Below are positions 25,248 through 33,154 of a stretch of DNA of 45,936 nt, piece after piece. The stretch is from Caryophanales bacterium UBA4100 (GTDB lineage Bacteria; Bacillota; Bacilli; Paenibacillales; UBA4045). The notes beneath the pieces are model-generated. The model saw only the letters and a program-made list of their open reading frames with translations, had not been told where the DNA came from and did not search any database. The position numbers were made by a program, and so were the translations under genes. Where the stretch lies: contig DFXU01000064.1 of the NCBI GenBank assembly GCA_002383285.1, forward strand, positions 7,642-53,577. Reading direction: 5' to 3'. The first letter of the stretch is position 1. Each line of letters opens with the position of its first letter.

Positions 25248-25586
25248 CTAATAGAAGCCTGTATAACCTGCACCATATCCGATACCGGGATAAGGATAGC
25301 CTGGTGTTAATCCACCAACCACGCCCCCTGGGTATCCTACTCCATACCCAGGATATCCACCGTAACCTAAAGCATAAGGTGAAGTACCCACTGCTAGTAA
25401 GTCAAACAGCACGAGTGGGAGAATTGCACTTGTTCTTACTTTCTTATTCCCAATGCTTGTAGGTTGTAAATAGATCTTATTACCGCTTAGCTTGACCAGC
25501 TTTCCAGTGATTTTAATATTCTTATTGTTAATTACATATATTGTACGACCTGTTAACTTTCTCAAAGATTTCTTATTGATTTGCAT
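25248..25586 (-). CDS. Small protein: Sm-like N-terminus with Gly/Tyr/Pro-rich tail
   Basis: I do not recognise a named family for this 112-residue protein. Residues 6-45 (LRKLTGRTIYVINNKNIKIT, GKLVKLSGNKIYLQPT) look like a small beta-barrel of the kind in short spore-coat-associated proteins. A short hydrophobic stretch (about 54-66) follows. The last 45 residues are Gly, Tyr and Pro rich (GYGGYPGYGVGYPGG, PGYPYPGIGYGAGYTGFY), as in structural coat or exosporium proteins. It has a strong AGGGGAGGA site before its ATG. A coat role is inference. Upstream GATCGA/TCGATC (25617-25635) can form a short hairpin. Confidence 0.75.
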   Translation of the reverse strand: MQINKKSLRKLTGRTIYVINNKNIKITGKLVKLSGNKIYLQPTSIGNKKVRTSAILPLVLFDLLAVGTSPYALGYGGYPGYGVGYPGGVVGGLTPGYPYPGIGYGAGYTGFY

Positions 25587-25696
25587 TCTAGTTCCTCCCC
25601 TCTCACAATGAAGGTTGATCGAAAGAAAATCGATCTCTACTCAGCATATGTAAAAGAAGCGAGGGACGATTAGATATTTGTCCTAGAAGACGATTA

Positions 25697-26107
25697 CTAA
25701 TTATTGACGGTGAACATAGAAGCGCAATATTCGATAATATCACTTCGGCGAACAATTCCAATAAAAGCGTCCGAATCATCAATGACGGGTACGAAGTTCT
25801 GTGAAGTAACTAACCTAATTAAGTTTTCCATTGTTGCATTAATACGAACAGGCTTCATATCTAATCGCAGGGGAAGATCTGACAGAGGATAATGATGGAT
25901 ATTATCGAAATTAAGCTCATGCTTATTCTTGATATACCATAGTAAATCTCCTTCGGTTACAGTCCCTACATATTTGCCGTCATCAGATAAGATTGGAATA
26001 GCAGTATAACGATGATGCTCCATTCGTTCCAGTGTTTGTCTTAATGTTGAAGACTCCTTTAAACTAATAACCTCTAATTTAGGGATAAGAAAAAAAGCAA
26101 TATTCAT
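25697..26107 (-). CDS. CBS-domain pair protein
   Basis: The 136-residue protein consists of two CBS motifs (about 5-60 and 75-132): YTAIPILSDDGKYVGTVTEGDLL and NFVPVIDDSDAFIGIVRRSDII. Stand-alone CBS pairs bind adenine nucleotides, and some Bacillota members (such as DarB/CbpB) bind cyclic di-AMP; the sequence does not decide the ligand. There is no catalytic domain. AAGGAG lies before the ATG. The Gly/Tyr-rich gene follows on the same strand after 110 bases. The 154-base gap to the divergent GNAT gene holds no other gene; an imperfect hairpin (26213-26241) lies just before the next ribosome binding site. Confidence 0.85.
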   Translation of the reverse strand: MNIAFFLIPKLEVISLKESSTLRQTLERMEHHRYTAIPILSDDGKYVGTVTEGDLLWYIKNKHELNFDNIHHYPLSDLPLRLDMKPVRINATMENLIRLVTSQNFVPVIDDSDAFIGIVRRSDIIEYCASMFTVNN

Positions 26108-26261
26108 AATAGAGTGAACTCCTTGTTAGTTGGTTTTTAATTTTATTATAACAAAAATAACATCCTAAATCACGAACAGAATACATAGATTTATAGGCTA
26201 AGAAGGAAATACTTGTTACACTGACGAATCAGTAGACAAGACAAGCAGGGGAGTGAAATGT

Positions 26262-26822
26262 ATGTCTAATCATTACTGGCAGGGTGATCTTATACAATTA
26301 AGGGCTATCGAAGATCAAGATCTCACATTCTTTGAGAGCTTAGATGATGATGTGAATCGCAATATGGACATGCTTCACTTTCCTAGAACGAAACAGCAAA
26401 TTATAAGCTGGTTTGAAGGTCAGAGGCAACGAATGCTAGGAGATGCATTCCGCTTAGTGGCAGTGAATAAAGACGATGTAGTCGTTGGTACCATTGATAC
26501 ATTTGATTGCAACCGGCGTCATGGAACATTCAAGTACGGTATTCTAATAAGTGAAGCCTATCGTAGACTCGGGTATGCCCAGGAGATGATTAGAATGGTG
26601 CTGTTATATTATTTCTATGAGCTTGGTTATCAGAAGGTAACCCCACATATATATTCATTTAATACAGCGTCCATCAAGCTTCATGAGCGTATGGGATTTG
26701 TGAAGGAGGGTCAATTAAGAAATATGCTATATACGAATGGGCAGCATCATGACGAGATCTATTATGGGATGACCAAAGAGGAATATATCGCACGTTACGG
26801 TGGTTACGGTGATCTAAATTGA
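26262..26822 (+). CDS. GNAT family acetyltransferase (RimJ/RimL-like)
   Basis: The 186-residue protein is a RimJ/RimL-like GNAT: IQLRAIEDQDLTFFESLDDD at the N-terminus, the CoA-binding YRRLGYAQEMIRMVLLYYF, and SIKLHERMGFVKEGQLRNM. The substrate is unknown; relatives acetylate ribosomal proteins, spermidine or antibiotics. ATG 26262 lies 9 bases after AGGGGAG, whereas the GTG at 26253 abuts that site. Its stop overlaps the hrpB start (TTGA), indicating coupling. Confidence 0.87.
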   Translation: MSNHYWQGDLIQLRAIEDQDLTFFESLDDDVNRNMDMLHFPRTKQQIISWFEGQRQRMLGDAFRLVAVNKDDVVVGTIDTFDCNRRHGTFKYGILISEAYRRLGYAQEMIRMVLLYYFYELGYQKVTPHIYSFNTASIKLHERMGFVKEGQLRNMLYTNGQHHDEIYYGMTKEEYIARYGGYGDLN

Positions 26823-29287
26823 GAAGCTTACCCATTGATTTAGTCATGGATCAATTAAAGGATGTACTACGATCGCAATCGAATGCTGTACTCATTGCAC
26901 CGCCGGGTGCCGGGAAAACGACACGTGTCCCACTTGCACTCATTGAAGAATCATGGTTATCTGGTCGCAAAATTCTTATGCTAGAGCCTAGACGAATGGC
27001 AGCACGCAACTCAGCGCATTATATGTCTAGAGCTTTAGGTGAACAAGTTGGTGTGACAGTAGGTTACCGCGTTCGATTAGATTCAAGAATTAGCAAGCAG
27101 ACGCGAATCGAAGTGATCACAGAGGGTATTCTCACTCGAATGCTACAGGATGATCCTTCATTGGATGGTGTTGGTCTTGTTATCTTCGATGAATATCATG
27201 AACGGAGTCTTCATGCTGATCTTGGTCTCGCCCTTTGCTTGCAAGCTCAACATATATTCCGTGAGGATATTAAGATTCTTGTAATGTCGGCGACACTAGA
27301 CGCCAAATCAATTGCTATATTGATGGATTCCGCGCCTATTATCGAGAGCGAAGGTTTTATGTATCCGATTGAGACGATTTACTTGGGTAAACCTAGCAAT
27401 GCTTCCTTAGTTCATAAAATCTGTCTTGCAATTACGAGTGCCATTAACGATCATCTTGGAGATATCATCGTATTCTTACCTGGAATGGCTGAGATTCGTA
27501 TTGTAGAATCCAAATTAAGAGCTATGAAGCTTGGTGAGCATATTATTATTGCTCCTCTACACAGCAGTCTGTCATATGATGAGCAGGAGCTTGCAATCTC
27601 ACCAGGAACCAAGAATATTCGCAAAATTGTATTGTCAAGCTCCATCGCTGAGACAAGCATTACGGTTGAGGGCGTACACATTGTCATCGATAGTGGCATA
27701 ATGCGCGTTCCCCGATTCTCGCCAAGAACGGGTTTAACACGCTTAGAAACCGTCCCTGTCTCACAAGCATCAGCAGACCAGCGTAGAGGCCGAGCGGGGC
27801 GAACAGGACCAGGAATATGCTATCGATTGTGGACTGAGCAGGAGGGAAGGCAGCTGCCTCCGCATAATGTTCCAGAAATCAGGGCAGCGGACCTAACCTC
27901 ACTGGCACTTGAGCTTGCAGCATGGGGTGTTAGGGAGCCGAGGGAGCTCCGCTTTCTAGATCCTCCTTCTGTTGGTGCATATTGTCACGCGCAGGAACTG
28001 CTTGTTCAACTAGAAGCCTTGACGTCACAAGGATTCATTACTGAGCACGGCAAACGAATGAATGGACTTGGTATTCATCCACGCTTAGCACATATGCTGC
28101 TGAGGTCAATCGAGCTGGGTTTAGAGAGTCTTGCTTGCTTATTAGCAGCTTTCCTAAGTCAACGTGAAGCACTTAACCTTCCTTCCGCAGCTAAGGATAT
28201 AGATATTGTTAACAGAATTGAAGCTATTCGGACCGATATTAAGCTAGCGAGTTTTATTCGCTCGGAGCAACAATATTGGGAACGATTATTAGGTGTTAAG
28301 ATGAGCGTTGGTAACCCAGATTTAACGAGCTGTGGATTGTTGCTAGCCTTTGCTTATCCAGATCGAATAGCACAGAAACGGCCCTCAGGGGGGTTCTTAT
28401 TACGTAACGGCCGTGGCGCCTTGTTCAAAGGGGTGCAGAGTTTAGCTAATGAGCAATATTTAGTTGCCATTGAGCTTGAAGATCAGGGTATAGATAGTCA
28501 GATAACTGGAGCAGTAAGCATTGACCTCAGTTCGATAGAACAACATATGAGTAATGAAGTAGAAGAGACGATGACCATCTACTGGGACAGGGCCGTACAA
28601 GCGGTGAGAGCCAGAAATCAAACAAGGCTTGGCGCACTTAAGCTGAAGGAGCATTCACATTCTAATCTAACTGCTGAGGATTGTATACGGCCATTGCTTG
28701 AGGGTGTCAAAGCTGAGGGACTAGGCATTCTTCCATGGTCACGAAGCGCACGTCAATTGCAGATGAGGGTTATATTCATCCATCAACATGATGAGAGCTG
28801 GCCTGACTTTAGTGATGAAGGTCTACTTGCAAATATCGAGAGCTGGCTCAGTCCACATATATTCGGGATGAAAAGTCGTGCAGATTTACAACGTATTCAC
28901 ATACAGCAGCTATTAGAATCTATGCTTTCTTGGAATCAACGACAGCAATTAGAAGCATACTTTCCAACCCATATCGTAGTTCCCAGCGGTTCAAGAATTC
29001 CTATAGATTATTCCGATTTAGCTTCACCGAGCATTGCTGTACGGCTTCAAGAGGTATTCGGACTTAGGGAAACGCCTTGTATTGCTCAAGGAAGGCTACC
29101 ATTAACCTTACAGCTATTATCTCCTGCACAGCGACCTGTACAAATTACACGCGATTTAGAGAGCTTCTGGCAGAACGCCTATTATGATATTAAGAAGGAT
29201 TTAAAGGGGCGGTATCCGAAGCATTATTGGCCAGATGATCCACTCGTTGCAATGCCAACTAATCGGACCAAGAAACGCGGAACCTAA
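26819..29287 (+). CDS. hrpB: ATP-dependent helicase HrpB
   Basis: The 822-residue protein is a DEAH-box RNA-helicase-like protein of the HrpB subfamily. Walker A is PPGAGKTT (28-35), the DEAH-type box is DEYH (125-128), SAT motif VMSATLDA, and motif VI RRGRAGRTGPG. The C-terminal part has the HA2 and HrpB-specific region (WSRSARQLQMRV, HYWPDDPLVAMPTNRTKK). The biological role is unclear even in E. coli. It starts at TTG 26819, overlapping the GNAT stop. ywbE follows 27 bases later. Confidence 0.92.
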   Translation: MRSLPIDLVMDQLKDVLRSQSNAVLIAPPGAGKTTRVPLALIEESWLSGRKILMLEPRRMAARNSAHYMSRALGEQVGVTVGYRVRLDSRISKQTRIEVITEGILTRMLQDDPSLDGVGLVIFDEYHERSLHADLGLALCLQAQHIFREDIKILVMSATLDAKSIAILMDSAPIIESEGFMYPIETIYLGKPSNASLVHKICLAITSAINDHLGDIIVFLPGMAEIRIVESKLRAMKLGEHIIIAPLHSSLSYDEQELAISPGTKNIRKIVLSSSIAETSITVEGVHIVIDSGIMRVPRFSPRTGLTRLETVPVSQASADQRRGRAGRTGPGICYRLWTEQEGRQLPPHNVPEIRAADLTSLALELAAWGVREPRELRFLDPPSVGAYCHAQELLVQLEALTSQGFITEHGKRMNGLGIHPRLAHMLLRSIELGLESLACLLAAFLSQREALNLPSAAKDIDIVNRIEAIRTDIKLASFIRSEQQYWERLLGVKMSVGNPDLTSCGLLLAFAYPDRIAQKRPSGGFLLRNGRGALFKGVQSLANEQYLVAIELEDQGIDSQITGAVSIDLSSIEQHMSNEVEETMTIYWDRAVQAVRARNQTRLGALKLKEHSHSNLTAEDCIRPLLEGVKAEGLGILPWSRSARQLQMRVIFIHQHDESWPDFSDEGLLANIESWLSPHIFGMKSRADLQRIHIQQLLESMLSWNQRQQLEAYFPTHIVVPSGSRIPIDYSDLASPSIAVRLQEVFGLRETPCIAQGRLPLTLQLLSPAQRPVQITRDLESFWQNAYYDIKKDLKGRYPKHYWPDDPLVAMPTNRTKKRGT

Positions 29288-29314
29288 TCATATCCATAGA
29301 GAGGATGAACCTAG

Positions 29315-29515
29315 ATGAATGGGCAGAACAGAGCAGACATTAGACCCGGTATACAAGTTTTCATCGTCCAAAAGCAGGATCAAACAACGAATAACTTAAC
29401 GAAAGGGATAGTTAAAGACATATTAACGAATTCAGCCAAGCATCCGCATGGTATTAAAGTTAGACTTACTGATGGAACGGTTGGCAGGGTAAAGGAGATT
29501 ATTAATGGATCATAA
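29315..29515 (+). CDS. ywbE: YwbE family protein
   Basis: The 66-residue protein is YwbE-like (DUF2196): RADIRPGIQVFIVQKQDQTT, LTKGIVKDILTNSAKHPHGI, VRLTDGTVGRVKEI. It is a small basic beta-rich protein. Function unknown; the fold suggests nucleic acid binding. It is the last gene of a GNAT-hrpB-ywbE unit. Confidence 0.9.
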   Translation: MNGQNRADIRPGIQVFIVQKQDQTTNNLTKGIVKDILTNSAKHPHGIKVRLTDGTVGRVKEIINGS

Positions 29516-29547
29516 TAAAAAAATCCCAAGTAATATTCACTCGGGAT
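29515..29547 (-). terminator. Terminator of the minus-strand sugar operon
   Basis: ATCCCAAGT (29523-29531) pairs with ACTCGGGAT (29539-29547, one G-U). The A-run at 29516-29523 gives U-residues on the minus strand, so it ends the isomerase transcript; the plus strand has no T-run. Confidence 0.8.
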
Positions 29548-29585
29548 TCAGTAAAGAATGGACGGCGTTCACTAATCATTCTGTT

Positions 29586-30425
29586 CTAGGCTAAACCAGC
29601 GGATTGATAAACTTTATCATATCCAGCTTTGGAGCGTGCGAGAAGTACTTCTGCAGAATCCTTAGGAGGCTCTGCAGTTAGAATCTCTTGTGTTACTGAC
29701 CCTTGATAGCCAATATGATGTAACGATTGCAAGAAGCCAGACAAATTAATGATGCCTTCACCCGGATAGAGGCGACCGTTATCAAGCACTTGTTCGATCG
29801 GCAAGTCCGGTGCGTCATTAATATGAACATGAACAATCTGGCTTACCTCTAATCGCAATATATCTTCGACTTGATTAGAGGTTGTATACCAATGATAAGA
29901 ATCGAATAGCAGTCCAACATTAGAAAGCCCAATGGCAGCAATCCAATCTAAAGTTTCATCCATCGTCCAGATGAATGGATTCGCCCAGCGAGTACGAAGA
30001 TGATGAGGGCCTACAAACTCTAATCCTAGTCGGATGCCATAGGCACCGAGCACCTCTGCACATACACGCAATCGACGAGTAGCTAGCGTCATGAAGTGAG
30101 CGGCATTCATGTCTGTTGAAGGCAGGACGTAAGTACAGCAAGCTGAGCAGCCTAATGCTCTAGCTGCTTCCGCCGAAGCTGCAAGCCGAGTAAGTCCTGC
30201 TTGGAATTGCTCATCAGTGCCGCGCCATTCAACAGGAAGTCCGATTGATCCAATAGCAATTGAATGCTGCTGTAATAAGGCTTGCGATTGTTCTCGTCCA
30301 AGCTTCTCAATTAAGGATAGTGCATCAATATCAACGGTTTGAAAACCATAATTGGCGGCTTCTCTAATCATATTCTCATCTGAACCAATATTGCCTAACC
30401 CAGCTTTGGATAATCCTCTTAACAT
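29586..30425 (-). CDS. Sugar phosphate isomerase/epimerase-like TIM barrel protein
   Basis: The 279-residue protein is a xylose isomerase-like (AP endonuclease 2 fold) TIM barrel. Likely metal ligands are Glu in LGLEFVGPHH, Asp in LLFDSYHW, His in HVHINDAPD, and Glu in VTQEILTAEP. Such proteins act as epimerases, isomerases or dehydratases on sugars or inositols; the substrate cannot be read from sequence. It lies 35 bases behind the Gfo/Idh/MocA dehydrogenase on the same strand, a frequent pairing in sugar or inositol catabolism. Confidence 0.85.
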   Translation of the reverse strand: MLRGLSKAGLGNIGSDENMIREAANYGFQTVDIDALSLIEKLGREQSQALLQQHSIAIGSIGLPVEWRGTDEQFQAGLTRLAASAEAARALGCSACCTYVLPSTDMNAAHFMTLATRRLRVCAEVLGAYGIRLGLEFVGPHHLRTRWANPFIWTMDETLDWIAAIGLSNVGLLFDSYHWYTTSNQVEDILRLEVSQIVHVHINDAPDLPIEQVLDNGRLYPGEGIINLSGFLQSLHHIGYQGSVTQEILTAEPPKDSAEVLLARSKAGYDKVYQSAGLA

Positions 30426-30460
30426 GTGTTATTCAATCCCTTCGAAGAGGTGTCTAGATG

Positions 30461-31531
30461 CTAGACATCCCAATTAATGATGACTTCATGACCTGTTCTA
30501 GAGGACTCATATATCGCATCTAGCACCAGATTATTCGTGAATCCACTTAATGCAGGGCTGATCGGTTGTTTACCAGTGCGAACACAATCTAGGAAATGTC
30601 GAGTTAATCGAACACGACATCCTTCATCATTAGCTGGCGTGGTCATAGAGGTTTCCATCGGCTGATTGAATTTCTCTGTTAGTAGCTTACCAGTGTTTCC
30701 TCTTAAGCTAGCTCCACCCTCAGAACCCATTAGGTGGATGAATGGTTCGTTGTCAGTATCCATGTTAACTGCCCAGCTTACTTCAAGCGTTAATGTACTG
30801 CCATCCTCCATGCGAATCAGTGCTGTAGCCAAATCCTCTACGTCATAAACACCATTCCAATCAGGTGTCCCCCAAGTGCCAATTCCCTTGCGTTTAGGGC
30901 CAAATTCTGCATAAGTTGTACCGAATACGGATACTGGCTTCGGATTCCCCATCATATATAAGGCAAGATCCAGCATATGTACACCAATATCAATAAGTGG
31001 ACCACCCCCGGATTGATCCATACGAGTAAACCATGTTCCCCAACCTGGAATACCTTTACGTCGGTACCAGCCAGCCTTGGCAGAGTAAATATGTCCTAAT
31101 TCACCACGACCAACTTGATCTAAGATTTGCATGGGTACAGCTTCCCAGCGTTGTTGATGGGATACCATGAAAACCTTGTCCGACTTTTGCTTGGCTCTCA
31201 TTATATCTCGTGCTTCTAAAGCATTAATCGCCATAGGTTTTTCACATAATACATGCTTACCCGCTTCAAGCGCCATGACAGCGTATTTCGCATGGAATAA
31301 ATTCGGAACTCCAATTACAACAGCATCTACATCCTTACTATGAATTAACTCCTCAGCACTACTAGCTACATGGGCAATGTTATACGTTTCCGCTCGAGAC
31401 TCAGCAAGATCTGTTTTCAAATCAGTGATTGTGGTAACAACAGCCTCATCTGGAAGCTTTGCAAATTCTTGAAGATGAACATTACCAATATTACCTGTGC
31501 CAATAATACCTACTTTAATTTTCTCAGCCAT
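30461..31531 (-). CDS. Gfo/Idh/MocA family oxidoreductase
   Basis: The 356-residue protein has the N-terminal NAD(P)-binding motif VGIIGTGNIGNVHL and the family signature CEKPMA, with a C-terminal alpha/beta catalytic domain (GGGPLIDIGVHMLDLALYMM). It probably oxidises a sugar or cyclitol. First gene of a two-gene operon with the TIM barrel protein; a divergent AraC-type regulator is the likely controller. Confidence 0.9.
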   Translation of the reverse strand: MAEKIKVGIIGTGNIGNVHLQEFAKLPDEAVVTTITDLKTDLAESRAETYNIAHVASSAEELIHSKDVDAVVIGVPNLFHAKYAVMALEAGKHVLCEKPMAINALEARDIMRAKQKSDKVFMVSHQQRWEAVPMQILDQVGRGELGHIYSAKAGWYRRKGIPGWGTWFTRMDQSGGGPLIDIGVHMLDLALYMMGNPKPVSVFGTTYAEFGPKRKGIGTWGTPDWNGVYDVEDLATALIRMEDGSTLTLEVSWAVNMDTDNEPFIHLMGSEGGASLRGNTGKLLTEKFNQPMETSMTTPANDEGCRVRLTRHFLDCVRTGKQPISPALSGFTNNLVLDAIYESSRTGHEVIINWDV

Positions 31532-31599
31532 AAAATTATTTCATTCCTTTCGTTTGGATGTATACCCTTTCATGATATGATAGATACAAAATTATTTCA
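31532..31599. promoter_or_regulatory. Divergent control region with direct repeats and possible cre site
   Basis: AAAATTATTTCA occurs twice in the same orientation, at 31532-31543 and 31588-31599, flanking TGTATACCCTTTCA (31559-31572), which resembles a catabolite-responsive element with two mismatches. The repeats are candidate sites for the divergent AraC-type protein. Neither role is shown. Confidence 0.4.
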
Positions 31600-31648
31600 C
31601 CCCAATTCTTAAGCTATATATCTCAATAATTCGGTGGGAGGTTCGCCT

Positions 31649-32518
31649 GTGTCTTATTTTCCCAAGTATCTGAAAGAATATCCCAATATGCACTCGGTAT
31701 TTCCGTTTCATATTAGTTTGAACTCGTTAACTCATGGATATCCAGCTCATCGACAGGATTTTCTGGAATTCTCCTATGTGATAGAAGGCTCAGGCACTGA
31801 GACCATTAATGGGATCGTGCATCGCATGCAACCAGGTACCTTCACCTTTGTTCTTCCTTATCAAATTCATGAGATTACGACTGATGCGAGAAGTACTTTA
31901 TTGTTATACAATTGTATGTTTGGTATGGATTTATTAGCAGGGCATCAGAATGATGCAGGACTTAGTCATTTATTACATTCGAAGAATGAGTTATTGAGCT
32001 ATGTGTTATTCCAAGATCGAGAATTTGAACGAATGAAGATGAGAGCAGAGGAATTATTCGCAGAATATAATAGTGAGAATACCTGGAAGACGGTTATGCT
32101 GAGAATAAAGCTTTATGAGCTATTAATCCATTTTGACCGCAAAAGAAGACAGCATTCACCGATAGAGGCTAACGTTAACTTGGAGAGGAAACCAAGAGAC
32201 ATTATTCAGATTATTCATCATATTCATTCGAATTACCAGGACGAGCTCAGGCTGGCATTACTTGCAGAACAATTCGGCATGAGTCAATCACACTTGAGTG
32301 AGAGCATTAAGAAGACAACCGGGCAAACCTTCCTCCATCTCCTCCATGATATTCGCATACGTCATGCTTGCAGCTTACTTGTTTCAACAAGTAGAAGTGT
32401 ATCCGATATTGCCCTTGAGGTAGGCTATGGTTCGTACAAAACATTCACACGGATATTTAGGGAGACGAAGGGGGTTATTCCCACCGAATATAGGAAGAAG
32501 AGAATTGTTAATATTTGA
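31649..32518 (+). CDS. AraC family transcriptional regulator with cupin sensor
   Basis: The 289-residue protein has an N-terminal AraC-type cupin (FLEFSYVIEGSGTETINGIV, PGTFTFVLPYQIHE) and two C-terminal helix-turn-helix motifs (LALLAEQFGMSQSHLSESIK, SVSDIALEVGYGSYKTFTRI). It probably senses a sugar and activates the divergent dehydrogenase-isomerase operon. GTG 31649 is chosen 7 bases after GGGAGG; the in-frame GTG at 31634 precedes that site. Its stop codon lies in the promoter of the next operon. Confidence 0.9.
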   Translation: MSYFPKYLKEYPNMHSVFPFHISLNSLTHGYPAHRQDFLEFSYVIEGSGTETINGIVHRMQPGTFTFVLPYQIHEITTDARSTLLLYNCMFGMDLLAGHQNDAGLSHLLHSKNELLSYVLFQDREFERMKMRAEELFAEYNSENTWKTVMLRIKLYELLIHFDRKRRQHSPIEANVNLERKPRDIIQIIHHIHSNYQDELRLALLAEQFGMSQSHLSESIKKTTGQTFLHLLHDIRIRHACSLLVSTSRSVSDIALEVGYGSYKTFTRIFRETKGVIPTEYRKKRIVNI

Positions 32519-32541
32519 AACTTTATCCTCAATTAGACGTA
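32516..32541 (+). promoter_or_regulatory. Sigma-W-type (ECF) promoter of nfeD-floT
   Basis: TGAAAC (32516-32521), exactly 16 bases, CGTA (32538-32541): an exact match to the sigma-W consensus. It overlaps the stop codon of the AraC gene. The homologous yuaF-floT-yuaI operon of B. subtilis is sigma-W controlled. Confidence 0.85.
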
Positions 32542-32572
32542 TAGAAATCAAGTGTTTACGGAGGTGACTAGC

Positions 32573-33079
32573 ATGGAAAATTTATACCTCATCCTGTTCA
32601 TCATTGGATTAGTTTACGCGGTATTAACTGTATTCGTTGGAGATATCTTTAATATTCATTTCGATCTAGGCGGCGGACAATTGCCCTTCATCTCTCCAAC
32701 AACGATTGCTGCATTCGTCACGGTGTTTGGTGGAATCGGCTATTATTTAAGTGAGAAGACCGGATTGAGCGGTGCTCTAATTGGTGGAATTGCTATTGTG
32801 ATCGCCATTCTCGTTGCCGGATTGATGTTCTTCCTCGTCGTGGTACCCCTACTGAATGCTGAGAAGACCGCTGCCTATTCCGCTCATGAGATGATTGGGC
32901 GAACTGCAGAGGTAATTACAATCATCAAGGATGATTCGAAGGGTGAGATTATTTACGAGCAGGGAGGATCTCGTCTTAGCGCTCCGGCCAAATCCATTAA
33001 TGGCCTATCCATTAGGCAAGGAGAAGCCGTAACGATTATGGATGTCACAAGCGGTACGTTCATTGTACAGAAATTATAA
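32573..33079 (+). CDS. NfeD family membrane protein (YuaF-like)
   Basis: The 168-residue protein has three membrane segments (about 3-23, 40-60, 68-94) followed by a C-terminal OB-fold domain (105-168; IGRTAEVITIIKDDSKGEII, LSIRQGEAVTIMDVTSGTFI). NfeD proteins pair with flotillins; YuaF is the B. subtilis partner of FloT. ATG 32573 follows GGAGGTGACTAGC; the in-frame GTG at 32552 precedes this site. First gene of a two-gene operon. Confidence 0.87.
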   Translation: MENLYLILFIIGLVYAVLTVFVGDIFNIHFDLGGGQLPFISPTTIAAFVTVFGGIGYYLSEKTGLSGALIGGIAIVIAILVAGLMFFLVVVPLLNAEKTAAYSAHEMIGRTAEVITIIKDDSKGEIIYEQGGSRLSAPAKSINGLSIRQGEAVTIMDVTSGTFIVQKL

Positions 33080-33154
33080 TATCATTCGAATAACGATGAT
33101 ATGATTGCCGTAGTAAGTATGTAAGTATACATATTAATTGAGGAGGATGTTCAT

